64,000 bases of DNA from assembly GCA_011032825.1 (NCBI GenBank), contig JAADJZ010000021.1:682001-746000 (forward strand), read 5' to 3'. The notes under the pieces are model-generated. The model did no database searches, was not told the origin of the DNA, and saw only the letters and a program-made list of their open reading frames with translations. This stretch comes from Massariosphaeria phaeospora. Its lineage: Eukaryota; Ascomycota; Dothideomycetes; Pleosporales. Made by a program: the position numbers and the translations under genes. Shown here in pieces: positions 1-11,570 of the stretch (positions are counted from its first letter, which is position 1; each line of letters begins with the position of its first letter).

Positions 1-826
1 ATTGCTAACCATCAGCTCTTCAGTGGACGAGATCAGTATTTTCCTCAAAGTTCTCGGTCAAGTCATCTTCACTTTCAAAGCGGAGGTTGAAGGCGTCCTC
101 GACAGGCTCCTCACCCCTCTACTCGAACGCGTATACACGGCACTAGGTATAACACCATCGGGCACGGATGATGAGATCCAGTTGACCGAACTACGACGAG
201 AGTACCTGAACTTCATCCTGGTTGTTCTGTCTCACGGTCTCGGATCGGTGTTTGTCAGTCAAGGTAAGATTCATCATGAACAGCTTCGATGCACGTACTA
301 ATCCGAGCCAGCGAACCAATCCACATTCGAAACGATCATCACATCCATCGACACCTTCGCTCGAGACACTCGCGACTACCCAACCGCCCGCATCGCGCTC
401 TCCGTCCTCATCCGCATGACCTCCGTCTGGGGCGGCCCCGACAAGATCGGCCCAGGCGCAAACACGACACCCACCTCCCCCACCACATCCCAAGCCCCCA
501 TCCCCGGCTTCGACAACTACGTCGTCGAGCGCTTCTCCCCGCTCGTGTGGTCCATCCCCGGCACCCCCGGCTTCACATCCAAGGACGCGCAGGCCAAACA
601 GGTGCTCGGTGAGGCCGCCAACCTGCAGGCGGAGATCGTGAAAAAGGTCGGCGAGCCGTATGTCGAACGCTTGAAGACGGATCTTAGGGGTATGGGCGCG
701 GGCGACGACATGGTGGACACGTATTTGAGGACGCTGGCGGGCGCGTTTGAGGGCCAGAAGAAGGATAAGGAGTGGAGGACGTTTTTTGTCCAGTTTGTGG
801 ATCGGCTGCTTGCGGCGAGGGGATAG
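1..826 (+). CDS. los1: Exportin-T (tRNA nuclear exportin), C-terminal part
   Basis: This is the 3' end of a gene that begins before the window. Exon 1 reads in frame from base 2 to 263. An intron runs 264-311 (GTAAGA donor, CCAG acceptor), and exon 2 runs 312-826 to a TAG stop. About 258 C-terminal residues are present. The stretch around FKAEVEGVLDRLLTPL, then DDEIQLTELRREYLNF and an alpha-helical C-terminus match the end of the Los1/Xpot family as I know it. That family is made of importin-beta-type HEAT repeats and carries mature tRNA out of the nucleus with Ran-GTP. The splice is phase 1 and joins SQ to ANQSTFET without a break. A loop rich in Thr, Pro and Ser (GANTTPTSPTTSQ) follows a GGPDKIGPG segment. 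The large antisense frame over the same DNA is a GC-bias shadow. Family call confident; the N-terminal two thirds lie outside the window. Confidence 0.86.
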
Positions 827-2032
827 AGCTGACTGGCGGTGGAGTTTGCTTCTGGGCGTATGGGGCGCGTGTGGGGGTTCTTTCTTTTCTTGCAGCAGGG
901 TGGGTGGGTGGATGCATGTCGGTTCGCCGTCTTCAGGAATCAGCAGCATGGTGGGAAGGAGTTTTTATGTGCCGTGTTTACTAGATGTCGTGCGCTTGAT
1001 TTGGTCCATGTTGGGGGGCGATCAATCAATCAACAAGATGAAATGTGATTAAAGAGTGGTAGTTGCATCTGGGATGTGTGGCTTCACGGGATTTGAATGC
1101 ATTCATTTATTCGCTATACGCTGTCTCGTTTGTTAGATATGATATATCTACTCTACGATGTTGTGTGGCGCTGGCTAGTATCTGGTTGCTCATCTACCTA
1201 GGTAGCTTTCTCTCACGACGCAAGCTAACTGTCAACAAAATGAACTCGATAAGGTCCTGTCTACGAGACTGTTTCGGCTTGACTTGACTGGGCGTGATTG
1301 AGCTGATTGAGCTGACTGTGTGCCTCTCTCTTCCCGACCACATGATGGTTTGATTCTACCCACCCAAATACATATGTCGACATTTCGATCGCTCGGAGCG
1401 CCGCGCCTCGCTCACGCTGGAAGCCTTCCCAAGCTCGAACTCCGACGCATCGCTGGCTGCCGCACCGTGCTCCACAGGACCACAGGACGTATGAACCCAG
1501 CTTAGGTGCTTTGTGGAGTAGAAAGCACCCGGCCCGGCCCCTAAGGGACAACGTGTATGTCTCCTTGGGGGAGGGTGCCACCTATTAGTATGACTCTGAA
1601 GTTGGAGTGAGGGGGAGGGTGACACGGATTTTTCACTAGTTGGGTAGACACAAGGAGCGCAGTAGGTGGAAATGAAGAAGAAGATAGCGTGAATTTGGTT
1701 GGTTCAATAAGGAGGGGTATAATCTGCGCGACGGAACACCAAATCTAACTATCGAGGACACTACCCGGACGGAGCTGCTGGACTGAACTGAGCTGAGCTG
1801 AGCTGTGTCGCCTGATCCCGTCGTGTCCTTGGCTGGAAACCCTTGCTGTGTGTGACATGAACAGAAGATTGAACTTGTCAACTGTTCGGAAAAATCGCGA
1901 TCCAGCATGCAGCGCCATGGACAAGAGATGCAAAGCCTGGTGAATTAATTAATGCTTGCTCTTCTCCACCAGGCGCGACAATAAGCCCTTTTTCTTCTGC
2001 GCAAGCGTCAGCAAAACTTCAAGTATCAAGTC
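827..2032. other. Intergenic region, no gene seen
   Basis: This stretch lies between the convergent ends of the los1 gene and the unknown gene at 2033-3422. Short frames here look random. It holds AGCTG/GAGCT-rich low-complexity runs at about 1295-1318 and 1781-1806, and the same motif recurs in introns of the next gene (about 2593-2607 and 3283-3320). No RNA gene or transposon end was recognised. It must contain the 3' ends of both transcripts. Confidence 0.6.
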
Positions 2033-3422
2033 TCAAGCATCTAGGTTCGTGTTTGCGGTCTGCTGGTGGGGTATGGGATGGGATGGGCTCACCGTTATGG
2101 AAGAAGGCTTCTGCACCACCACCGGCGGCGCAAGCATGTTACTGCCCGGCACCTCGACCGCGCCGTTGTACGGTTGCGGAAGCACCGCGTACGGATATGG
2201 ATTCGGCGAGGGGAGCGGCGGCGTGAGAGGGTAGTTCGAGTATGTTGATAGCGGTCTACTGCTGGAGAGCTGCGGCGAGAGTGTCTGCGGCGAGAGGCTC
2301 TGCGGCGAGAGCTGGCCAGCCGGCGAGATGGGTTGCGCGGGGTAGGCATTTGCGTTCCAGTGCGGCTGCTGGGCCAGTGGAAGGGGCGACGGCGGGGCGG
2401 GCGAAGCGTACGGTGGTTGCGGGTATGTTTGCAGCTGCGCGATCTCGGAGTGCCACTGCGCGAAGACTTCTTGCATGAGCGGCATCCATTCGGGACAGCC
2501 GGTGAAGTTGTACTTGACGGTGCGGTCGCGGAAGGCGACGAAGTAGTGCTGTTTGTTGTAGGGCGAGATGGCGAGGTACTGCGTGCGGCTCCAGTCAGCT
2601 CAGCTCCCTATCACATCATGCACATATATACAACAATACAGCCCGTAGACAGCACAACGTACCGAAACAGAGCGCGGCTCCGCGTCCGTCAATATCGTGT
2701 CCAGGCCCGCATAGTGGCCGTAGAACTTCCACGAGTAGTAGCCGTCGGGCCACAGCACGAACCACGCGTTCTTCTTGCCCAGCGCCACGCAGCACGGCGT
2801 GTCGAAGGCCTTCTGCACCTTGTCACTGAGGTCGGACGGGATGCCCGCCCAGATGGAGCCGTGGCCCGGCGCCGCCGCGAAGTAGCTCAGGCCCTCGCCG
2901 AAGGTGACGAAGCACGCGCGCGGCGCGCTGGGGATGCGCTTGGTCCATTGCGCGAGGTCGGGGTAGTTGATGTCGAAGTGGGTCTGCGAGTAGACTGCGG
3001 GTGGTGGTGGTCAGCGCGGTTGTTTCGTTTCGTTCCGTTTCGTTCCGTCGCGGTGGTTGCGTTGCGGGACGGGTCTATCGGCAAGGCTGAAGCTGCGGGG
3101 AACTCACATGTTTTCTCCTGCCCATCCAACACTTTACACCCAATATACCAGATCGGCTCCGGCGAATTGACCGGCGGGCCCAGCGCCAGGCAGAAGGGTT
3201 GCGCGATCCGCCACGCCGGGCCCATGGACGAGTTGAACAACTGGCGAAGCGTCTGCGGGATGCCATGACTGTCGCGGAATCGTCAGCTCATCAGCTCAGC
3301 AGCTCGGCTCAGCTCTACTCAGCAGTCGACGGGTAACAGAGGGACGCTTACAACTTCCATGACTTCGGGCAGTCGAAGAAGAAGCTGTTGTTCGGCCCGA
3401 AGACAAAAGTTATTTCAGGCAT
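2033..3422 (-). CDS. Conserved-type fungal protein of unknown function, 369 aa, four exons
   Basis: The model has four exons: 3422-3352, 3268-3108, 2994-2663 and 2578-2033. Introns of 83, 113 and 84 nt have donors GTAAGC, GTGAGT and GTACGT with CAG acceptors. The phases agree throughout and give 369 residues. The start MPEITFVFGPNNSFFFDCP was chosen because the frame upstream of it looks non-coding. The first 220 or so residues look globular, rich in Trp, Phe and Tyr, with a striking GYYSWKFYGHYAGLDTIL segment near residue 170. The last 120 residues are a disordered Pro, Gln and Ser-rich tail with repeated SPQ units near residue 285. There is no signal peptide or membrane segment. I do not recognise a named family. 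The aromatic N-terminal half resembles hypothetical proteins that are common in Dothideomycetes, but that is an impression. Gene reality is well supported by splice phasing; function is unknown. Confidence 0.78.
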
Positions 3423-4026
3423 CGCAGCATCTTGGGGGAGAAGGCAACTGTGCAGAGGAGAGAGAGGGCGCGGCAGCGAAGCAAGCCAGACCAGAGCCGG
3501 GCACCGGTGAGCAGATCGCCAGCGAAGGCCGTGGGCCGCAGCCCGGCAAGGCGCTTGCAACGCCGAGCACGGTTTGTTTTCTGGGCTTCGTAAACACTGC
3601 GCCAATCGACGGTGCTTGTGGCGTCGCAGCCGTAACGAATCCCTCGCATCCTCCCTCCGTGGGGCCGATAACCCGCGAGATGGCTTAAGACAGTGGTCCG
3701 CTACAGCTACTCCATCTAGCCTTCTTGCTCAAGAGCGTCAAAAATGATATTGACATGTTTGGTTCGTGTTGGCATTGATTGGGTACCTCATCACAAGAGC
3801 TGAGAAGCTGCTATAGTTGGACATTGCCAGAAGTCATACATATATGAGCAGGAAGTTGGCATTCCTATTTCTCATGTTACCGCTAGAAGTACTCGTCTTC
3901 CCGATGTCTCTGGGTCTGCACTCGTCTTTTCGACACTCTCTCCCTGCTTCCTTCTATGAGTCGAGCAAGTGCAAAGAGCGCTACGTTGCCGAGCAGTACA
4001 TTGCCGAGCAGTACGTTCCCAAGCAG
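3423..4026. other. Intergenic region, promoter side of the unknown gene
   Basis: This lies between the start of the minus-strand gene at 3422 and the stop of the P450 gene at 4027. It should hold the promoter of the former and the 3' UTR of the latter. Frames run through it on both strands, but the compositions look random. A small imperfect direct repeat of GCCGAGCAGTAC units lies at about 3986-4016. I see no RNA gene. Confidence 0.55.
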
Positions 4027-6000
4027 TTAGTTAGCTTGCATCTCACACCTCCTAGTCACCCTCGCGGGCATACCCTCCCTCGGCTTCCCGGCCGCCAGCA
4101 AGATCTGATAGGCCTCGTCACCAAAGCACTTTTGTATACCAGTCTTCTCGCTCCGGTCTCTCGCCCACAGACTACCGTCGTTGTCCAAGGTGTCTAGCTC
4201 GTCATACGCAGCCTTGATATCGAACTCCCGCACAGTGGTTGCCAGAACAATCTTCATCTCGAGCAGGGCTAGCTCTTGGCCAATGCAATTCCGCGGGCCC
4301 TTCTCAAAGGGTCGATATGCGTTTGGTACAAGTTTATGATTATTCTCGGAGAGGAACCGTTCGGGCTTGAATTCGTGAGCGTCGTCGCCCCATATACGTG
4401 GATCACGGTGCATAGCAATCGACGGAACCCATAGAAGCTAGACAGAGTGTTAACACACTCTCATGTGCAGGTTTGCCAGCCCAAACTCACGAAATTCTCA
4501 GTTGGAAGCATGTTACCAGTGATTGGATCTTTGACGAAATACCCTTTTCTTCCTTCACGGCCACTTGAGCCTGGGGGCCAGAGACGCAACACTTCTTTGA
4601 TGACGGCAAGGGTGTACTCGCACTTGTTGATGAAAAACGGGTCTTGTTTGAGCTTCGCGGCAGCACCCACATCCTGACCGAAGACGTTGTTGAACTCTTC
4701 TCTAATCTTGGCCAGCTTCTCAGGGTGCTTGCTGAGCATGTGGTAGCAGTAGCACACAGTCGAAGCTGTTGTGTCGTGTCCAGCGAAGAGAAGAACCAGT
4801 AAGTTATCGATTGCATTACGTCTGAATTCGGTACTCATAGTCGTAGTACGGGAATCGACATCTTGGCCGCTTTCCTTGAAATGTTGCTCGAGTGCAAGAT
4901 CGATGCCTGTTTTCTTCCGTGCTTTCTTCTCAGCGTTCCCGATACGTGCTGTAAAGCGTTCGTCTAAGACCTTTCCAACATATTGATCCAAACGCCACTT
5001 GTAGTATTTCCAGAACAAGGGCCGAAAGGGATGTTTGCGGTGAAATGGATTCAGCGACTGTGTGTCAGGCATCCAGCTGATGGTCTTCCTCATCAGGGTC
5101 TGGAACTCGCTGTCGCCGACCAAAGCCTTGAAATCATGATCGCACACAGCCTTGCCAATGATGTCGATGGTCATCTTGGTAGTCTGAATTTGAATCAGCG
5201 TTTTGCTCGTGGATATTGGATAACTTCCACCGTAAATCTTGAGAGGGGACGGAAGCAACGGAGTAGGATTGGGGTGTGACCTGTTATTGCCTTTCGCAAG
5301 CACAGGGGGTGTTATCTAATGAATGCACATACCTCTTCCTCTAACCTAAAGACCCTGCCGGTCGTAGCGTGTTGGTCTAAGATTTCGACGAACGCTTCGG
5401 AACAGTCGACGATTGTTGTGACCTGCTGCATAAGGTAATGAACCGAAAAGCCTGGATTGAACGCAGATCGCCATTTCTTCCACATTGGCCCATATGAACT
5501 CAGCATGTTCGCATGCCCCGCCAGAGGTGCTATTACATCCTTCAGCGATCTGTGCTTGGGCAGCGTAGCGTCTGCGAGGACGTCCTGGGCTACTTGCCTG
5601 GGAGCTTATTAGTGGGTATTCACTCTATAAGCCGAGGAGAGATACATACGGGTCGAGGATGACAAGCGTAGGATGATTGAGTGGGTAGAGGTCCAAATAG
5701 TAGAGTGGTGGCAGGTCATATTCCTTGGTCAAGAAGCACTGTTTTCCGTCAGTAATGGAGACATGTTAGCTAGAGCTGAGGTGAACATACGGGGTAGACA
5801 TGTGGGTGAACACGTTTAGGAAGCCTCGAGGCTATCGTGCCTGCCACCATCATATGTCCCCATAGCAGATGGTGTGGAGGTCCTGGTAGACGGTGGAATA
5901 GCTGACGAGTCTTGACGAAACTGACGATAAACCGCACCAGCCAGAGCAGGAACGATGAGGCCACAATCGCTACGAGTGGGTTATCGTAGAAGAACCCCAT
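4027..6000 (-). CDS. Cytochrome P450 monooxygenase, membrane-anchored
   Basis: The model has five exons: 6000-5791, 5738-5650, 5597-5333, 5183-4491 and 4437-4027. Introns are 52, 52, 149 and 53 nt with consistent phases, giving 555 residues. Residues 1-30 form a hydrophobic signal anchor (MGFFYDNPLVAIVASSFLLW) followed by the proline hinge LPGPPHHLLWGH, typical of endoplasmic-reticulum P450s. The oxygen-binding I-helix AGHDTT lies at 322-327, the K-helix EVLR at 385-388, PERF at 444-447, and the haem loop FEKGPRNCIG puts the thiolate Cys at about 470. All expected catalytic motifs are present, so it is probably functional. An in-frame ATG at 6048 would add 16 residues; 6000 is preferred because the anchor starts there. 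The sequence style recalls the clan of secondary-metabolism P450s such as sterigmatocystin StcS-type enzymes (family knowledge), but the substrate cannot be told. No biosynthetic cluster partners are nearby. Its promoter abuts a transposon island. Confidence 0.88.
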
Positions 6001-6386
6001 GGCAGGGAAGGAGGTCAGTGTCAGACCGTGCAAAAAGGTTCGTGTCAAAGGTTAAGTAGTTGTTTGAAGTAACACGTGAAGGCGCACAGCGGTCTCACGG
6101 TTAAGGAAGGCACGGCTGGAGGCATAGTGTGTGACTTCCCCAGGTTGCACCGCTAGTGCGTTTGCTCTTTCCAACATCGGTGTACGACATCAAGTTTGGA
6201 AGCGGCGATGCCAGTCTGTTGAGCACGGCTACGCTCGGCTAGATAATTTCTAATAGACACAAATGAGTTGCAGAAAGTTTTAGGACAGGCTTATCTAACT
6301 AGCCTATAGAGGGGTGCTAAGAAAGAGGCTAGGTTTAACGATTTAAGAAAGCTATCAAGTTTATAAAACTCGAAAAAGTTCGCTTA
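6001..6386. other. P450 promoter region and edge of the AT-rich island
   Basis: This is the upstream region of the divergently read P450. It contains a CACGTG palindrome at about 6073-6078. Composition changes from balanced to strongly AT-rich at about 6240, and the first transposon end begins at 6387. No coding frame is supported. Confidence 0.5.
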
Positions 6387-6558
6387 CAGTGCCCGTGCAC
6401 CTCGTGCACGGTTTCGAGTCGTGCACGATTTTCGAAAATAATAGCTATTCTGGATATAAGGCTCTAGAGCTACGTACAAATAATATTATCGCAAAGATTT
6501 TTTAGTAGAGTAATCTATAGATCTCTGCGATAAAATAACTCTATATATACCTAGCTAG

Positions 6559-9335
6559 CTAAGTAATTTTGCGCTTGCAAGAGTTGATAGTAGGCGCTGC
6601 AGCTAGCGCAGCTATATTAGACAACTTACTATTTCTAGCACCTCTAGCACGACGCGCACGCTTTTTCTACTTAATAAAAAGCTCTAAAGCTACTTTCTTG
6701 CTTTTTTAAAATAATTGTAGAGCTTTTTAAGCGTTTTTTTTTTTTTTTAGCGCTATTTTTCTTGTGCGCGCGCAGCTGCCTGTTTAGCTTTCTTAGCTTT
6801 TTTTTTTTTTGCACTAACTTAGCTGCTTTTCGCGCTACACGCTTTTTCTTTGCAATCTTTTTTTTAAGTAGCTTATTATTGTTTTAAAGCTTTTTTTTAT
6901 TAGCTTTATTAGCTTTTCTTTATGTGCAAAGCGTTGAAAAATTTTATATTATTTTTTTGCTTCTCTTTTAGCACGAGGTAACTAGAAAATAGTACTTCTA
7001 TAATACTTCTAATGCTACTGTAAAAATAAAGCTTTACGCTTTGTAAAACGCTGCTTTTTCTTTTATAAAGCTTTTTTTATAGCAGCTATCTTATAGTGTA
7101 GAAACTCGTCTTAAGCTACAAAATAGTAAAGAGTTTTTATTACTTTGCGCGTTTCTTTAAAGTGCGTATTCTCTACAAATCTATTAATTAACGTTTCTAT
7201 TTTCTGCCAATCGCTTTCTAAGTAGACTAAAGTAGATAATTTTAACAATTCTAAGCTATTTAGTGTTAATAGCCTAAACTTATTAAGTATTCTATTTAAA
7301 TTGAGTAGCGATATGCTAGTAGCTTCAAACGAGCTAAGTATTAGCTTCTTGTTAAATGTAAAGCTCTAGGCGCCTTAGAAAAAAAAAAAAAAGTAGCTTT
7401 TATTAATTGAAATTTATTTAAGCAATGTATAACGTACCTTACGGGTAGTTGGGCTACACGGGTTCGCGGAACACTTTTGCCAAGCAAATTATCTAATATT
7501 ATAACCTTAATACCTTTTTTAATAGTAAGCCTATTAGAATAATTTATACACTGTTATAAAGCTCTAAGCTAGAACTTTAAAATCTACTAAAAATTACCTA
7601 AATAGGCTAAGTACTACTAGAGTTTTTAAAGTTTAAAGATAAAGAGCTCGCTTAAGCTCTATACCTAGTATCTAGTAGAATTCTACTATAATAAACTTTT
7701 ATATTCTAAAATATTCTTATTTATACTATATATTAAAGTACTAGAGAGTTTTATAGCGTGTAGCCTAAGATTAAAGCTACTAGATAGGTTAGAAAGTAGT
7801 TTACTTTCTTTATACTAGCTAAGTATAAATATCTATATATAACTATTAAAACCTAATGTAAAACTACTTAATAATTTAGTACTTAGTATAATTATACTAT
7901 ATAAGCTTTAAAAAAGTAGTATTATTTAGACTTATAATAGTACTAATACTTTATACTTAGTAGGTTTTATATATAAACTCTAATTCTATCTAATAGCTTT
8001 GATTCTAAGCTATATACTATATAACTTTCTAGAACTCTAACTTACAGTATAAATAAGAATATTTTAGAATATAAAAGTTTATTATAGTAGAATTCTACTA
8101 GATACTAGGTATAGAGCTTAAGCAAGCTCTTTATCTTTAAACTTTAAAAACTCTAGTAGTACTTAGCCTATTTAGGTAATTTTTAGTAGATTTTAAAGTC
8201 CTAGCTTAGAGCTTTATAACAGTGTATAAATTATTCTAATAGGCCTACTATTAAGAAAGGTATTAAGGTTATAATATTAGATAATTTGCTTGGCAAAAGT
8301 GTCTCGCGAACCCGTGTAGCTCAACTACTCGTGAGGTACGTTAGAAGTGTTTTGTAAGCTTTTAACTATAGTTAGATACTAGTAAACTAAAGCATTTAAC
8401 ATCTAGTAGTTGCAGCGTATAAGTTAAATGCAAAGAAAATATACAAAGTAGTATTTTATTTTTATTATAAAAGTTAATAAAATTAATTGTTACACAGCTA
8501 CTGTGCTTGTTAATAATAAGTAATTGCTATTTTCGCCGTACTTTCTGCTTTGTATAGCAATTAAAAACTTGTTCTAGCTACGCAAGTTTTATTTTATTAT
8601 TTGTTTAGTTTAATAAAGAAGTTGTAAAATGTACTGTATAGATGCTAGACTTAATATTCTTAACCTAGCTAGCTTGTACGTTTTTTTTAGTAGCTAGATA
8701 AATAATAGCTAGTAGTAGCGTAGTGCTATTAGCGCAAATTAACGCTAATAGCGTTATCTACTTACAAAAGCTATTTTAAAAAGCTAAGTTTACACGCTTA
8801 CGTGTATAAGCTTTTTTGCTAAAAATTTTTTTTAACTTTGCAAGTACTTTAATTGCAAAGCTTTTTTTATCTATATTGTAGGTATTTTAAAGCTAGATAT
8901 CGTACTAAGTAACTTTCTCTTAGAGTAGTTAAAAATACAAGCTATATTTTTTAAAGAAATTAGCGTTGTAGCGTACAGAATCTATAGCAAGTGTTTAGCA
9001 AAGTGTTAAGTTATTTTTATTGCGCTTTAGAAAGCGCGTAACTTAGCTTTTAAAAATATTTTATTTTGCTAGCTTAAAAGCGTATAATTGTATTATTGCT
9101 TTTGTAAGTAGTAAGCGTTTTTTTGTAACAAACTTAGCTTCGTGCTATACGTTAAGTGCGCGTATGTTGTTGTACGCGTCGTTGCGTAAACGCGTAATTA
9201 AGCAATAGCAGCGCAACAACGTTGTGCAATTAATACTATATTTATTAGCAATTTTTTTATATACAAGTTTTTTTTCTAGTTTTAGCGCGTTAATAGCTGC
9301 AAGCGCTTTATCTATAGCTATTGTAGTTGTTGAAT
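6559..9335 (-). pseudogene. Transposase of Fot1/pogo element no. 1, broken
   Basis: Reading the minus strand from about 9335, the N-terminal helix-turn-helix region includes ALAAINALKLEKKLVYKKIA. The first catalytic block follows as NTYNIDKKSF (family norm: an Asp in NxDEKG). The second block is LLIINKHSSCVT, where the family has IVDGHGSH. The block THTLQPLDV, seen here as TYTLQLLDV, sits just before the foldback insertion. After the insertion the frame resumes with a typical C-terminal region, a lysine-rich coil and a stop at 6559-6561. Many TAA and TAG stops stand where Gln is expected. Family: DDE_1-type transposase. Not functional. Confidence 0.8.
7432..8341. mobile_element. 910-bp foldback / long-TIR non-autonomous element
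   Basis: The left arm (about 7432-7720) is repeated as its reverse complement on the right (about 8050-8341), so nearly two thirds of the element is a giant inverted repeat. Ends read ACGTACCTTACGGGTAG and, inward from the right, ACGTACCTCACGAGTAG. TA flanks both ends (7430-7431 and 8342-8343). It carries no coding frame. It interrupts the transposase of Fot1/pogo no. 1, whose frame resumes on the other side, which independently proves insertion. The ACGTAC terminus is shared with the 433-bp MITEs in the second island. Confidence 0.88.
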
Positions 9336-9415
9336 TATAGTAAAGTAAAGTTTAAGTGTTAGTTTTGAGAATTGTGTACAACTCGAAATTGTGCACGAAG
9401 TGCATAGGCACTGTA

Positions 9416-11502
9416 ATACTCGTGTTCGCGTAATACTTATTTCAACTACATTAGTAACATTACTGCGATAGCAAATATAAAGCTGCGCAACTATCTACAA
9501 TAGCTATTATTAAAAAATAACTTAGTGTATTGTTCTATAGAAGTAGCTCTACAACTTTAGCTATTTAAGTTTTGCTAAAAAATTAACAGCCTAGCTGCGC
9601 TAGGTAAAAGTTAGTAGAAGCGCTAGTGCAAGCACTTTCTTAGCAGCACTTCTAATAGTACTACCTACGCGTTGTTCTTTTACCTAAAGCTTACAAGTAC
9701 GAGGTTTTAATACTTTGCAATTACAATTTTAGTATTGTTGTTGCAATTTTTTAGCGTCGTTAGCTTGTTTTTAAGCATCGCGCTTAGCTGCTTTTACAGC
9801 TCTTTTTTTTTTCTACGCTTTCTTAAGTTTTTTACGCTTAACTCGCTTAATCTAAGCCTGCTTTTCTTGAATACGTTTAGCTTTAGCTTTTATATCTTTC
9901 GTTCTAAGTTGCTTAAGTTGCTTTTCTTTTTTTTTTTTTTTTTTGTACTTTTCGATTAGTAGCATAGCGAATTGTCTTTGGTAATAGAAGTTAAGCTTTT
10001 TAATAAGCTTCTTTATTTATCTAAAAATCTAAAGCGTTAATAAAAGTTTTATAGTTTCTCTACTTTCGTTCTAAAGCAAACTTAAAGCTATTGTTTTTGT
10101 ACTCTACAATAGCTTGCTGCGCTTGTAGTAAAAAAAGCGTTTTTTTTACTATCTTAGCTTTACGGCTACTAAAGGTAATAGGCTTACTTATAAGCAACTA
10201 AATCGAAGCTCTATTAATTGTATCAATTGTAGTAGAGTACTTAGAAAACTCTAGCGTTGTATTGCAAAACTTTTTAAGCACTTGCTTAGCGTTAAATAGA
10301 GCAATACTAGTAGTTGAAAATAAACTTTAAACGTTAGCAATAGTAAAAGAAGCATTCTAAGCATTTTTAAATAAGTAGTAAAAGTTGCTTTTCTTAAGAA
10401 ATAGTAGCTTTTGTGTTTTTTTTAGGTAATTTTCTAAAGCTGTGCTATACGCTTTGCTAAAAGAAAAAAAAAAGCTTATATCTAGCAGCTGCAACGTATA
10501 AGTACTATAAAAAAGTAGCAACAAAAGTAAAATTCTTTAGAAACAATAGTAGTTTATAAACTTCTATGTATAATAGAATAAGTAGCTATCTAGAAAAAGT
10601 AATTAGTAACGTAAAAAGTTTTTGTTTTTAGTATACCTATTAAACACGTTTCTTAGCTAAGCTACTTCTATGTCGTTGTTGCTTTATCTCGTTTAAGTTG
10701 TGCTTACTATTACTTTATTGTTCTCGTACTCTATATTCTTCGTTAAGCGTTTTTGAATGTTACTAGTAGTTGAGCTATACAGTACGCTTAGTAGCAGCGC
10801 GCTTTTATTAGCACAAATAGCTACTATTACCGTTAACTACTTCTTTAACCTATTTTGAATAGGTTAACAACGTTTTTTTCGCTTCTATAAGTTTCTACTA
10901 AAGACTTTGTAGCTACTTTTACTTTTACTAAAGTAGAAGCTTTTCTTATTTATATTGTATATATTAGATAGTTAGCAGTAGTATTTACGAAGAATTTTGT
11001 CGAGATCGCGAAACTACTACTTGTATTTGTATAAAGAATTTGCTTTGTAGCGAAAACAGTTTTTTTTTTTGTTGTAATGCAATTTCAGCTTATTTTTGTA
11101 ACGAGCAAGAAAGCGCGTTACCTAAGTTTCTAAAGCAAGCTTTTTAGCAATTAAAGCGTATAAATTCCGCAGCATTCGCTTGCTAGGTAGCAAGCTCTTT
11201 TTAGTTAACTATTTAATATGTTCTATAAAATCTAACTCTTGTTGTAAGCTAAAGTGTTGCTAGTTGATTAATTTAGTAGCATACGCGTTACATTTGTTTT
11301 GATGTTAGCAAGCAAGCGTGTAGCGTAATATACCAAAGTAGAAAGCAACTTTTGTGTACAAGAATCGTGCATTTGATAGCTACGATTCTAAAAATTCAAT
11401 CGCTGCATTAATCGAATCTATATTGGGTAAAATATCGCGTGTAGAAGTTATAGGTAAAACGGTGTTGTTGTATTAAAGTAAGTATTACGCGAACACGAGC
11501 AT
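9416..11502 (-). mobile_element. Fot1/pogo DNA transposon no. 2, RIP-degraded
   Basis: This is an element of about 2,087 bp. TIRs start ATACTCGTGTTCGCGTAAT at 9416 and, read inward from 11502, ATGCTCGTGTTCGCGTAAT. The left TA (9414-9415) is also the right-hand TA of element no. 1; the right TA is 11503-11504. The TIR sequence is unrelated to that of no. 1, so this is a different family. The transposase frame is on the minus strand. Confidence 0.83.
9561..11460 (-). pseudogene. Transposase of Fot1/pogo element no. 2, broken
   Basis: From about 11460 downward the minus strand shows the N-terminal HTH region (NIDSINAAIEFLES) and then the TRFLARYKNKL segment. The first catalytic block is NIYNINKKSFYF, with Asp changed to Asn. 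TLQLLDISLF corresponds to the family's LQPLDV block, and a Lys/Gln-rich C-terminal coil ends at a TAG at 9561-9563. The domain order matches fungal Fot1-type transposases of about 550-620 residues. Numerous TAA/TAG stops at Gln positions and AT-driven substitutions mean it cannot be active. The A-rich run at about 9928-9943 lies inside the coil region. Confidence 0.78.
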
Positions 11503-11570
11503 TACGCGCACATTCTCGGTACCGTGTTCGTGCGCGCAACGCTCGAAGTTGCGCAACGCTTAATTACCAA

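Larger units (their letters stand above)
6387..9413 (-). mobile_element. Fot1/pogo DNA transposon no. 1 (Tc1-mariner superfamily), RIP-degraded
   Basis: Terminal inverted repeats of about 55 bp start CAGTGCCCGTGCACCTCG on the left and, reading inward from 9413, CAGTGCCTATGCACTTCG on the right. TA lies on both sides (6385-6386 and 9414-9415), the target duplication of this superfamily. The TIR contains two GTGCAC palindromes. The net length is about 2.1 kb once the 910-bp foldback insertion (7432-8341) is removed, which fits an autonomous Fot1-type element. One transposase reading frame runs on the minus strand. Most differences between the two TIRs are C/T or G/A, as RIP predicts. Confidence 0.85.

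Noticed and set aside
191..949. 252-codon open frame antisense to the exportin-T gene
   Set aside because: Opposite the well-supported los1 exon in GC-rich DNA; its composition is typical of a codon-bias shadow.
3423..3605. N-terminal extension of the unknown gene to an upstream ATG at 3605
   Set aside because: The extension is in frame, but its residues look random and the downstream MPEITF start fits better.
6001..6048. Alternative P450 start at 6048
   Set aside because: Possible, but the signal anchor starts naturally at MGFFYDN (6000), so the shorter form is used.
9735..9959. Open frame rich in Phe, Leu and Ser on the plus strand
   Set aside because: Reverse of the lysine-rich coil of pogo no. 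2 transposase; not a membrane protein gene.
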